Notes under the pieces: generated by a model
What the model was told of the DNA's origin: nothing
Databases searched by the model: none
The model's input: the letters and a program-made list of their open reading frames with translations, nothing else
Made by a program: the position numbers and the translations under genes
Part shown: positions 9,398 to 20,100 of the stretch, piece after piece
How positions within the stretch are numbered: position 1 is the first letter of the stretch
Layout: each line of letters begins with the position of its first letter
Source: Gymnogyps californianus
Lineage: Eukaryota; Chordata; Aves; Accipitriformes; Cathartidae
Assembly (NCBI RefSeq): GCF_018139145.2
Contig: NC_059478.1
Coordinates: 6,138,001-6,202,000 of the forward strand
Length of the DNA stretch: 64,000 bases
Direction of reading: 5' to 3'

Positions 9398-12300
9398 CAA
9401 TGAGCTCTCCTTACTGGGGAGCATCCTGCATCCCTCCCCAAACCCTCCTTACTGGGGGTTACTCCCCATCCTACATTCCTTCCTGAAACCCTCTCTGAGC
9501 ACTGCCCATGGGTGACAAGGTCCACCGGAGAGGGGACGCAGCTCTGGAAAAGCTGTTCCCGACCCCTTCCCCGCTTTGGTGCTGGCTCCGCTCTCCCCCA
9601 GCGAGGAGCGATCGAAGGGAGTGCCTGTAATTGCAGCTGTCAGCAGTAACAATCACGGCGCTGCCGTTATAAATGGCTCCAGCCTGACTTTTACTTACAG
9701 ATATCCCTCACGTGATGCTACAAGTCGTGCAAGGAAAAAACTGCACCGCAGAAAAGCAATTGCACCTTCCAGCTCTGTGGAAGGAGATTTATGGCTTGTT
9801 TTGGCCGTAAAATAGAGCGGGCAGGGTTTGGGTTGCAGGTTGGCATGTCCTGACCAGGCAGGATGGGGTGGTTCAGAGGACGGGGACACCCGGCGTCCCC
9901 TCCGCATCGCCCCACCAGGGATGAGCCCGGATATCAGAGCTCCTGCTCCTGCCCATTCGGTGGTCGCTGTTAGCAAGGGAAGGGTTTTAGACTAATTCCT
10001 GCCAGACATATAAAATCACGATGACATCTGGAGCCAGAGAGGAACTGCGGGGGACAGGGGTCTCAGGCTGTAGAGGTGACCCTTGCCAAATCTGCTGGCA
10101 TTGATCAGAGGCACTGAGAAATGCTGGGGGGTTTCCACATACGTGCGGTTTGCAGTGCCGGGACTAATTTGTATGGCGAGGAAAAAGCCGGGCTGTGTCC
10201 GGTCCGCGGTTGCCATCAGAGACCAGAGCCGTTGTTTTCCGAGCAGCTGGCTGGGAGCAGATGTGGAGTCCCCAGCCCGAGCTCAGCCCAGCCGCTCCCC
10301 AGCCCATGGCCAGACCAGGAACCCAGCTGCCATGCAGCTTCTTGCTTTCCGCCCTGGTGGCACAAGGACATTTGGGACATGTTCTCACTTGCTTTAAATG
10401 ATTCTTTCCAATCTGGCGTCTGTCCTGAGGCTGTAGGACCTGGAGCTGTGTGTTATGGCACCTACAGATGGTTCACACTCAGCCCTGATGCATAAGGGAA
10501 TGACCTGGAGACACACGATTCCTTCCAGGCCGAGCAAGACCCTCCATGGAGAAACAGCCTAACCTAGTGCTGTCCCAGGAGATCACCAAATGGACTTGCT
10601 GTGGACAAGGTCTGTCCCCTGCAACGCACTGGGGGCTATCAGTAGGAGTCGACCGCCCTAAGGGTGCTCACGATGCAGGGCTCAAGCCAGGCAGGGTCAA
10701 GCCAAGTTTGGCAGGAGCAGCTGTTGTTTTCCTAACGCAACCCTTGCAAATAGGAAGCCTGCAGCCTTTTGTGCACTTTGATAAGGTTCAGAGGTTGTTA
10801 AAAAACCCACAAAGCTATGGCAGGATTTCCAAAAATTCCCAGAAAGTCCGGCCAGCTGTGGAGAATTCTGCCATAGCTATTACCACACACCTCAACCTCG
10901 CCTGCACTTAGCTTTTTGTTGCCATTATAGACATGCTGGTTAAGGGACATAGGTTTAGTGCACACAATCGCAGTGACACGTCCTCTAGCGTGCGGGTGAG
11001 GATGACACCAATGCATGCTGTCACACACGGCCATGGTCTGCTCTTCCCAGCGGGGACCACTCACCAAACATCAAGCATCTTTGTACCAGCACCGAGGCAC
11101 AACCCCAGCATTTGTCCATCTGCAGCTCAGCAATCGCGGGGGTGACGCCAAAAAGGGTGGTTCCCCCAGCCCTGTCCCACTGCCCTGGATCCGGCTGGCT
11201 CTGGAGCAGAGAGAGGGAGAGAGCGGCTCGGCGTGGGCTCCTGGCGTGGGCTCCTGCCCGGGCAGTGGGAAGGAGGGAGCTGGTCACTCGTGCAAAGGGC
11301 ACAGTGCCGCTGCCAGCGCCGCCCCGCCGCTTTATTGTGCTTGTGGCAGCCTGCAGGATCGATACACCGAGATGTGCCGATATCTCGTGTTTCCTCCGCG
11401 ACCTGCCGCGACTCCGGCGTGACGGTGGTGTTGGCCGCACAAGCCAGCAGCAGCACCTCTGGGGACACTGTTTCTTGTCCCAGGTCACCTCCCTTCCCGC
11501 TGTTTGGCAGGGTGCTGCCCCCCTTCCTTCACCCCCCTCACATGCTATATCCCCCTGGGAAGGGGCCAGCAGCCAGGATGGCGATGGGGAGGTGAGAATG
11601 TGTTTAACAAGGCAAGCGAGGTTGGGGTAAACAGGACAGGGACGGTCCCAAGGCCACCTGGCACTTTACCAGCCCCTGCTCCCTGGAAAACATCCCGAAG
11701 GGATAAGGGTCCGTCCTGCCCCAGGGCACGGCAGGGCAATGCCACGGATGCGGAGAGGTGCTGGGGGGGATGGACGCTGCGCTCTCCCCTGCTGCAACCG
11801 GTGAGGAGGGGGATTTAGCAGTGGGGCAGTCCCGGGGACAGAGCAGGGAGGGCAGAGGCTCTTCCCGGGGCTCTCCTGGAAGCAGCCCAGACAGCTCTGG
11901 GGCTCGGAGGAAGCAGCTCTTGTTTCTTCTCTAATTTTAGACCTTTTCGGGGTGTTCAGTTTTCTTAACCACTGGTCAGCTGCTGTCTTCTCGCACAAAG
12001 CAAGCATGCATAAATTAAACCAGACACATATATATGTACTGGAAACGATCCAAGAGCAATCACTTACACACCAGCGAAGGGCGTGAAACCCCCCATCTGC
12101 TCCCGGTTGTAAGACAGCGCAGCGAGTCCCTGGCCCAGCCACCACCAGCACAGCTCCCCGGGGCTCGTCCTTCTACGGCGGTGGGGGACATTGCACCCCT
12201 CACAGCGCAGGAGCCTGGCTGAAAGCAACCTGCCAGTGGCATCTTGACCTAAACCATCAGGGCAGATGGTGTTTTTTCTTATTCCCCAGCTGGGTTTCCA

Positions 12301-13200
12301 GGCAGGACACCCCTGCGATCTCAAGCAAAGCAGAGGGGACACATGCAAGCAGTGAGGAGCTGCTCCCTGCTTGCGGCTGTGCATACGTCGGTCGTGAATC
12401 AGCCCGGGAAAGGTCAGCCTGCTTGGGGGCATCAGGCAACGAGTGGAGGCAGCCCCGCTCCCCCCATGGGGCATCTCCTGGCAAAGGGGAGCTGCTGCTG
12501 CTTTGGCTTTTTGCTCCGTGTTTCTGCATCCCTACGTGTTTTGGTAGCAATCGTGCCTCTACACGTGGGCTTGCAGCCAGGGGTACGTTGTTGCCCGACC
12601 TTGGGATTTTTAACATCAGGCATGTTAACACTGGCTGAGCAATGTATGGGCCAAATCCTGCCCTGGAGAGTGCAGGGGAGGTGATAAATAAGCCAGGCAG
12701 GGCACAGTTACTGCCCACAGACGTGCATGCCCATGCACTTGTGGCTGGGGACAGGGCTGCCCCATCCCTGGGGCTGGATCTTGAGTCCTAAATCCACCTC
12801 CGTGATGGGCTCAAGTCCCCATGGATCAAATTCAGCCGGTGGGTAAAGTGACCCACCTGCAGCCAAGGCGGAGGCAGGCACGTCCTCTCCTGGCAGGTCT
12901 CATCCTGGCTCCCGCTGAAACGGGGGCAAAAGCGTCATCTTACCCCTCTTGGAAGAGCTGCGGGAGGTTATGGCTGCTGGGACAGCGCTTGGAAGAGGCC
13001 GGCTCGGTACCGACATCCCTGCCGCTGGAATCAGGCCCATCCAGTGCGTTATTATTACCTGGAAACCACTACTCCTCCCGGCTTAAAAAACCTGCTGCAG
13101 GCAGCTTGCCTGGGTGTGTAAACGCCCTGACAATTCCCAGTGGATCGGGCTGTGCCGCTCCCGGTCTGACCCTGTGCACTGCCTCTGCCCTGGGGACTGA
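9398..13200. other. Intergenic DNA, GC-rich, no gene supported
   Basis: The many open frames here are a product of high GC content, and none shows a recognisable domain. A 13-bp tandem duplication lies at 11230-11255. I see no tRNA, snRNA or other structured RNA. An antisense or intergenic non-coding transcript cannot be excluded. Confidence 0.6.
11230..11255. repeat. 13-bp tandem duplication
   Basis: GGCGTGGGCTCCT occurs twice in direct succession, exactly repeated. It is short and probably a replication-slippage product. Confidence 0.85.
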
Positions 13201-16076
13201 GACCCCTCCCAGCTTCTGATGCTCATAATCACATCCTCGTCCTCCGCCGGTACTGGGCAGGGAGGGAGAATATGTGAAAAATCAATAGCTCCAGCTCAGG
13301 CTGCCAGAGGATTTGTGCATTTTGCACCGCTGTCACTGGAAAATCTACTATATCGATCACATTTCTCAAGACTGGTATTGATGGAGCAGATAATGGGAGC
13401 GTTCGGGGCTGGCCGGTGGATGCCGAGGGTGTCTGAAGCCCAGGGCTGCTGCTCTATTGATCCTGGCAGGCAGGGCAGCATCTCTTGGTGTGCTTTACTA
13501 AATCCCCTCGTCATTCCATGTCAAGCTCGCCCCCGACCTGCTTTTACTTCTGTATTTATTTATTCCCCGCCTTCCTTTTCAAGCGGCGGCAGTGAAGCCC
13601 CTGGTCCTCCCTTGGGAGCAGGAATCACCTCCCGGGCAGGGCAGGGCAGTGGAGGATGCAGAGAGCAGCCATTTCCCTGCACGATGCCTCCGCCGCCTCT
13701 GCGGAGCAGCTCTGGCCGGCGGCAGAGAGCGGCTTTGCCGTGCCAAGGTCAGGGGCACGCCGCTTCTCCCGGCCCCCTGGGCTCAGGCATTATTTCTTCT
13801 GGTTTCGGTGGAGAGGAGATGAATTTATCTTCCCAGCTCCCCCTGACGTTGACCCAGCCAGTGATCCAGGCTCGGCACGTCCTGCTCTGCTCATGGGGCC
13901 AGGCAGGGTCGTGCTGCTGAAGCATCCCCTCCCGTGACAAACCGAGCCCCGAAATAACCAGGCATCTTAAAAGTCAGCTGCCTGGGGAGGAGGTGGGAAG
14001 AGAGGTGTAGGAATGGTTGTCTGTGGGTGTCCTGCATTGTCTCCTGCTACGGAAAACCCTCCTCTTCGTGATTTTATGAATGCCATTAAAGAAAATTTTC
14101 CCTCTGCAAGACTCTTTCTCTAAAGCCTCTTTTGAAGACTCCTTCTCCCCAGCAATGCAGGATCTTTAAAAGTATAATTATATTTTTTTAAAAAAAACCA
14201 CCATGCTATTTATAAATTATTCTATATGCTCTCAACAAAGCAAGTGCCAGACTGCACTGGCGGAAAGCCCACTCCCGACTTCTCCTTGCTCGGTTTAAAA
14301 ATGCAAATAATGTTGCTTCTTTTATTTTTTCCTAGCTACAACAGCATGGGGGAAAATCACAATGCAAACTCTTTCCTGGAAAAGAGCGAGAGATGAGGGG
14401 AACGTGGCAGCCTGGTGCAAGCAAGGCATGAGGACCGGGATCCAGACCTGAGACTGGGATCGGTTGGGATCGGCATCCCCCCTTGGCTGGGATGTGTTGC
14501 CTGCGTTCCCCCTGCCTGCCCTCCAGCCCGGCCGTGGGCAGAAGGCAGCGGAGGCAGGCAGCGGTGGCCGTTCCTCTTTCATTTAAGGCTTCTCCTGCCC
14601 TCTCTTCCTTCCTGCATTCCTCCCCCAGCCCCTGGATGTGCAGAGCTGAGAGTTTTGAAACGTTTCGAGGAGTCGGAAAGCCCCGAGTCCCAGCAGAGCA
14701 GCGAAACACTGTCACGATGCCAAGCGTGGTCCCAAAGCGCGTCTGATAACAGGAGGCAGGGTTTTGCCAATCAGATATTTAAACGGAGCTGTTGCTAGAG
14801 AACATGGCAATGGTGAGTAAGAAGGAGTCCAGCCTCTGCTCTGCCTCCCCTGCTATCGTCTGTCTTTGTTTAATACCAACAAATAGCATTTATTGATATT
14901 AAATAAATAAATAGCATTTATTGGTGGGTAAAAAACTCTCTGAGGTACATAGGGCAGGGGGGATCACTAGTTATTTTCAGTCGCTGAATTTGCAAGCTGT
15001 CGTATCGGAAGATATTCGCTTATTATACATCACGGTACATATTTCGTGCAATGCATCCAGCAAATAATAAAAAGAATATTTATTTCTTAATCTGTTCTCC
15101 TCCCCCGTGCTGCACGTTATCTCTGGAAGCCTGATGGTATTCAAAGGGTTGAAGCTGCAAAGACCCACCTCACGTCTGCTCCCGCTGAAGTCAGTGCCAC
15201 TGATCGCGGTGGGAGCAGGCTCAGACCCTGAGCGATTTTATCTGGAACAAGCCTGCAAAAGTAATACATTAAAAAGCTGGTGACCTGCTAAACGTAAGTC
15301 AAGCTGTGACATAGCGGTTAGGTCGCGCTGAGGTCAGCACCAGGCAGGTTGCTGAGCGTGAAGTTTCAGATGAAGGGCACTAAAGCTCTATTCATTAAAC
15401 GGTTTTCTGCAAACATAATTAAGAGATGGTATCAGTGAGCATCGTTGCTGCACGCGCCGCTGTCGCTGCCGGGTAAATCTCAGCGCGGGTAAGAGCCCTC
15501 GCAAATCAGAGGTCCCCGGGCTTGTGACAGGACCCTGATAAATCACCGCAGCAAAGGAGCTCTGCTCCTGCAGACGTCAGTAGGAGCGACGCTCCGGGCA
15601 GCTGCCTACGGCGGCGGGCAGGAATGCTGCCGTGCTGAGGGGCTGGCAGCTGGGATGGGATCGGCCCTGGTGTGGGTACGGGAAAAACCTGAAAACTATC
15701 ATCTGAAGTTGTGCCAGAGGTTGGGAGGCTTGAAGGAAAACCAAAATTAATCCCAAACGCAGCAAATTCCCCAAATCTGGGAATTGGGGAGGGGCAAGAT
15801 TAGGGCCACTGGGGTACCCGGGGATAACCGAGGGCCACAGCCCTGCTCTGAATGGCTCCAGTTTGGTCTCTCACGCTATAACGCAGTGGGTACCAAACCC
15901 TCCAGCCCCTGGGGGTGCCTGTATTTCGGGGCAGCCGTGCCCCGGCACGGGCGGGTTTGCTCTTACACCTGCCCTGGGTTTCCCTGCTCCCCCTCGCCCC
16001 GCCACGGTGTGCATGGCACCCGGCCGGTAAGCGTGACGAGTGGTGCAAGGGTGAAGGCTTTTGCGATCATGCAACT
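13201..16076. other. Intergenic DNA with AT-rich islands, no gene supported
   Basis: Composition becomes mixed here. AT-rich blocks near 13261-13400, 14080-14345 and 14860-15120 alternate with GC-rich segments. They look like conserved non-coding or enhancer DNA, but alignment would be needed to say so. An octamer motif ATGCAAAT lies near 14301. A 28-bp-period direct repeat lies at 14881-14923. No coding exon was found on either strand. Confidence 0.55.
14881..14923. repeat. 15-bp direct repeat with 28-bp period
   Basis: AAATAGCATTTATTG occurs at 14881-14895 and again at 14909-14923, separated by an AT-rich spacer with AAATAAATAA. It is an exact local duplication inside one of the AT-rich islands. 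Confidence 0.85.
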
Positions 16077-16343
16077 TTTGGAGACTTTTCCCTTTTTTTC
16101 CCCCTTTCTCTTCCCCTCCTCCTTTTCCTTTGCACTGTCTTCTCTTTCTTTTCCTTCCCCCCGGCTTTTTGTGGCCTGTCAGCGTAATTTCCCTCCTCCT
16201 CAGTTCTTACTCATCTTTCTTGTGTCTTCTCCTACTCTTCCCCTCCATCTCCATCCTCACTCTCTCTCTTTTCCCTGGCTGGTACCTCCCCATCCCCTCA
16301 CCTCTTCCCCCCCAACGCACACTGCTCTCCCTGCCGCACTTCT
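16077..16343 (+). repeat. Polypyrimidine-rich tract upstream of XPR1
   Basis: The plus strand is almost all C and T over about 270 bases, with long runs such as CTTTTCCCTTTTTTTCCCCC, broken by short mixed segments. Polypurine-polypyrimidine tracts can form triplex (H-DNA) structures. It leads straight into the (CCCAT)n array, and together they make a strongly strand-asymmetric region about 0.6-1.0 kb upstream of the XPR1 start codon. Confidence 0.8.
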
Positions 16344-16473
16344 CCCCATCCCATCCCATCCCATCCCATTCCCATCCCATTCCCATCCCATCCCATCCCA
16401 TCCCATTCCATTCCCATCCCATTCCCATCCCACCCCATCCCCATCCCTTCCCAGCCCAGCCCAGCCCAGCGCA
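16344..16473 (+). repeat. (CCCAT)n / (CCCAG)n microsatellite array
   Basis: About twenty CCC runs are spaced by AT or ATT (later by AG), giving an imperfect pentanucleotide array that becomes CCCAG near 16452. The minus strand therefore carries GGGATGGGATGGGATGGG-type sequence, which meets the usual G-quadruplex pattern many times over. The repetitive His/Pro/Ser frames it produces are not genes. Confidence 0.92.
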
Positions 16474-16779
16474 GCCCTAAAGAGTTCAGGATTCAAACTG
16501 GGGCTGTCCCAGAGCTGCCATCGCTTATGGAGGGGCTGGGCTGGAGATCCTCAGGGACGAAGGTGACACATTTGGGTCCCAACCGACCCCAAAAATGAGC
16601 AGAAAGAGTAAAACGCAGCGGGGCGACCGCGCTGGGGCAGCCCCGGCGCCACCGCACCCCCCCCCCCCCGCGGCCGGTCCGGCGGGCAGGGGCGGGGCCG
16701 ACCGCCCTCAGCCCCGCCCCTCCGCCGGGCCCCGCCCCGCCCCGCGCGGCGGTGGGCGGCGGCGGCGGTTGCCGTGGCG

Positions 16780-16821
16780 ATGGCGCCTTGCCGGCGGCCG
16801 GTTGGCTGTCGGGCCGGCTGA
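16780..16821 (+). promoter_or_regulatory. Candidate uORF 1 of XPR1 (13 codons plus stop)
   Basis: An ATG with G at -3 and G at +4 opens a 13-codon frame ending in TGA, about 270 bases before the XPR1 start codon. It matters only if transcription starts upstream of 16780, which sequence alone cannot show. Confidence 0.4.
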
Positions 16822-16859
16822 CGGCTGGGAGGCGGCGGCGGGGCGGCGGGACGGGGAAG

Positions 16860-16910
16860 ATGGCGGCGGCGGCGGAGGAGGCGGCGGCGGCGGTGGCGGG
16901 GCGGCGCTGA
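16860..16910 (+). promoter_or_regulatory. Candidate uORF 2 of XPR1 (16 codons, Ala-rich)
   Basis: GAAGATGG gives an ATG with A at -3 and G at +4, the best initiation context of the upstream ATGs. It encodes an alanine-rich 16-residue peptide (MAAAAEEAAAAVAGRR) on the GCG repeat and stops at TGA 16908-16910, about 180 bases before the XPR1 start. If it is in the mature leader, it should reduce or regulate XPR1 translation. Confidence 0.5.
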
Positions 16911-16959
16911 GGAGGCCCGAGGCGGGCTGAGGAGTGGCGGGGCGGGCGGGCGGGGGCCC

Positions 16960-17034
16960 ATGTGTGGCGGCGGCCCCCCCCCGCCCCCCACTACCGGCGG
17001 CGGCGGCGGCCCCTTCGCAGCCAAGCGCCCCTGA
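16960..17034 (+). promoter_or_regulatory. Candidate uORF 3 of XPR1 (24 codons plus stop, weak context)
   Basis: An ATG with C at -3 and T at +4 (weak context) opens a Gly/Pro-rich frame ending in TGA at 17032-17034, only 54 bases before the XPR1 start codon. Leaky scanning past it is likely. Confidence 0.4.
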
Positions 17035-17088
17035 GGCGGCTCCGCGGGCGCAGAGCGAGCACGGCCCCGGCCCGGCGGCGGCGGCAGG

Positions 17089-17157
17089 ATGAAGTTCGCC
17101 GAGCACCTCGCGGCGCATATCACCCCCGAGTGGCGGAAGCAGTACATCCAGTATGAG
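17089..17157 (+). CDS. XPR1: XPR1 coding exon 1 (phosphate exporter, start of SPX domain)
   Basis: The exon encodes residues 1-23 of XPR1, the plasma-membrane phosphate exporter, a multi-pass protein whose cytosolic SPX domain senses inositol pyrophosphates. The family is also known as the xenotropic/polytropic gammaretrovirus receptor. The start MKFAEHL, followed by [14 protein letters not shown], is diagnostic for the first SPX helix of XPR1. Tyr22, part of the inositol-phosphate-binding cluster, is present. The only difference from human that I recall is Ala for Ser at residue 8. The start codon has the context AGGATGA (A at +4, so not ideal). The exon ends in GAG followed by donor GTAGGG at 17158, in phase 0, and joins the exon at 24599 in frame. 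It lies in its own CpG island, 13.4 kb from the divergent ACBD6 start. The full protein is about 700 residues, so the rest lies beyond exon 2, outside the window. Confidence 0.96.
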
Positions 17158-20100
17158 GTAGGGCCGCGCCGCCGCCTCGGCCCGCTCCCCCCGTTACTGC
17201 TCGGCGGGGAGCGGCGCTGGAGAGGGGCTCGGCGCCGGGGCGGGGAGGCGGGGGTTTGTGTGTGTGAGAGGGCGTGAAGCCGGCCCCGGTCCCCCGTGTC
17301 TCCTCGGGGCAGGGTGGTCGGTACCCGGGAAGCGCCGCCCGAGCGGCACGGGTGTCCTCCAGCGCGTACCGGTCGCTGGCCGTGCAAAGGGGGTGCGAGG
17401 CAGCTCCCCTGCCCGGCGGCGGTGACTGGCGGCCGGCGGCTTGCCGCTTCTTTTCTCGGCGGGAGGGCGGTGTAAAAGCAACGTGGTCATCCATCGCGGG
17501 GAGAGGTTACGGCTCTCGCCGTCCCCCAAAGCTTGGGACCGCTCGGAGGCAAAGCGCTGGGTGGCCAATTAGTTAATTAATTGTCGCCTGTAACCTTTTG
17601 GCGTGGGACAAAGGTCAGAAGAGATGTGAAGCCAGCGGGACGGCAGTCCGGGGCTGTGCGGTGCTTTGCTCCCGGGAATCCCCTCCGGCCCCGGCCCGGC
17701 GGAGCCCGGCCGCAGGCAGCCCTCGGCGCAGCCCTGCTGTCGGTTAGCAGTCATTTTTCAGCACCACCGCCAGTTCTCTGCACCGGCAGGCAGAGGAGGG
17801 GTGACTTTGAGAGGCGGCTCTCAGCCTCCATCGGCGGCTCCCAAGGGCGAGACCGGCGGGCGAGCTGGCTGGGCAGCACCCACCACCTTCTAGCTGGAGG
17901 CCAAGCCTTCCCTTCCTGCAAGCGTTGCCCTGTGAAGGGCCACAGTCTAGTTTGGTAATGCTGACAGCTTACCTGGGTGACTCAACACAGGGCAGTAAAC
18001 CTGGCATCAATTGCCTTTTTTTTTTTAAAAAATAAGGCTGGTGAGGCTTTGCACCTCGCTATTTCCTACTTGAATCGGGACATTTATGAACACTGTTTAC
18101 ACAAAGTTCTGCTGCATTAATCATGAATTATTTGCAGTATACAGCTTTTCAGTTTTTATTATGCCAGCTTTCTAAAGGTCACAGTGAATGCTTAGCTGCA
18201 GAGTTATCATATTGGTGCTTGACTTCAGTTTAACTAGATGAAGCTGAAGGTGGTTATTTGTAGTAAAACCATTCTTATTTCAGCGTTAGCAGTAACAGTG
18301 GTTGTTGCCAGTGATGCCGGTCTTTTCCACAAGTAATAATTAAACCTAGACAACGGAAAGCTAATTATAGGAGAGCCATGATCAGCAAAACTTCTTGACT
18401 GATCGAGTCAGTCAAAACCATACAACATTTGTTATCATTTGAAGGCCTATATTTTCCCTCTAGGACTATAATAGCAATTTATTTCTAGTATCCCTGTTAA
18501 TCTGTCTGCATTTGCAGGGAAAACCACGTTTATCTTAGCTTCCTTTGTTATAATGTTGGATTTGAAAAGTTTATATCTGCCTTTTCGAACGTTCCTTTGT
18601 TTTCCTTTACCTGACTGCAAAGGAATGGATGTTTAAATAAAAACTGCAGTTGGATTGGACTTCGGAACAAAATTGTGATCTCCTTGAGTTATTTGTAGAA
18701 CTAGATCACCAAATAATGCATCAGTCTTTGAGAAGGAGGAAATCCATTGTCTTGATAAAATAAAGTACCAGCTTAGTTCTGCATCCTGTCTCTGATGGGT
18801 TATCCATGCAAGAGTTGTTTTCCGTTCCTGGAAGCAGAAACCTTGCATATCTTCCTAAGAGAAGGTTTGGAGGTGGGTTGGAGGGGAAGGCAAGGAGGAA
18901 ATAGAAGGGCAAAAGATTTGGCTGTATGCTGACCAGACAGATGTAGAGGGAGGGTAAAGGAGACCCAGTGAACTATGACACCTTGATTAATGTGTGAAGA
19001 ACTCTGCTGCGTATTGGCCACTGTTTTCATTATAGGAGGTTAATTTTCAGATGTTTTAACTAGGGCAGTATTATTATATCCTTCTCCCTTCCCCCATCCC
19101 AATTGAAAATAAAGGTAGATTTCAGTAAAAAGGTCCTTCAAGTTGTTACTCTTTCTAGACTTCAAGTAATCTCCTCCTTGGATAGATAGCTTAACGTAGA
19201 GTGAATGAAAATAAAAACCGCACCCTCCTTTTTAGTAATAAGTTTCAAAACTCTTTGTTTCCCTCGTTGCAGCTGGCTGAATGTGAGTCAGCCTCCCGCT
19301 CATGCATATTACAGTAATGGAATAGTCTGGCATTTATTATTCAGTAACTGGTGGTCGTGTGGGTGCGGTGCATAAAAGGGCAGCACTACCTCGGTTTACT
19401 TGTTGATTGTACTTGAGGCAAAAAGCATACAGCCCTCTTTTGTCAAGAAAAAATCTGAGTTGTTGCTTAGCAAACGTAAGGCCAAACGCTGCTTGTGTTA
19501 CTTGTGTGCAATATTGCTTACAGCATGCATCATAGTAAAGTTTTTAAAAATGATTTGTATGTTTAATAGCATTATAATGTTTCTTCGTCTGACAGTTTCT
19601 CTCTTTTCCTTCTTAATTAAACCAGTAATCAAGCACTGTTTCAGAGTGAGAGATCTTGTTGTGTAGGTTTTTAACTCTGAAAAGATTATTCCTGTTTCCA
19701 GGGACTTCCCATGTTAAGTTCATGATGCTGACGAAAGGACTAGAAGATGGTGTAGCAATTGCTTTCTCTTAAGTCATTCTGTATCATAAAGCTTACGTGT
19801 AGTCATCTTATTTTTCTACTCTGATACTTGTAGTTATTTCCATTGGAGAGGAGGTGACTCCTGCAGTCAGACAGCCCCGAAGTGTGGTAAGACCCAGGTA
19901 ACTTGTGAGATCCTCACCTGGTGACATGTCTGTGGTTTGGTGGGATGTGCAGCGAGTGTGGCTGCGAGGAGATTTGCCTCACATAAATTGCCAGTCAAAC
20001 TAGGAGGAGGCTGTGATCCATTGTTGATAACGTCAGAAGGAAGAAGAATGAGACTGTTGTGTTTTGAATACCTAAAAATGTAGCTTCACTTTCAGATGGT

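Larger units (their letters stand above)
16600..17480. promoter_or_regulatory. XPR1: CpG island and promoter/5' UTR of XPR1
   Basis: Extremely GC-rich sequence with dense CG surrounds the XPR1 first coding exon. It contains a C13 run (16657-16669), GC-box-like GGGGCGG/CCGCCC motifs (around 16690-16745) and GGC/GCG trinucleotide runs at 16863-16906 and 17000-17010. There is no TATA box. The transcription start cannot be placed exactly, but the GC-box cluster near 16690-16745 suggests initiation downstream of it, making a leader of roughly 200-350 bases. Confidence 0.8.

Noticed and set aside
16344..16473. CRISPR-like regular repeat
   Set aside because: The unit is five bases with no unique spacers in a vertebrate promoter region. 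It is a microsatellite.
15784..16566. 260-codon plus-strand open frame
   Set aside because: Its second half is the translation of the pyrimidine tract and (CCCAT)n array (His/Pro/Ser repeats). This is not a protein.
16551..17387. 278-codon minus-strand open frame across XPR1 exon 1
   Set aside because: It is antisense to XPR1 and made of Pro/Arg/Ala runs from the GGC repeats. There is no homology I can see.
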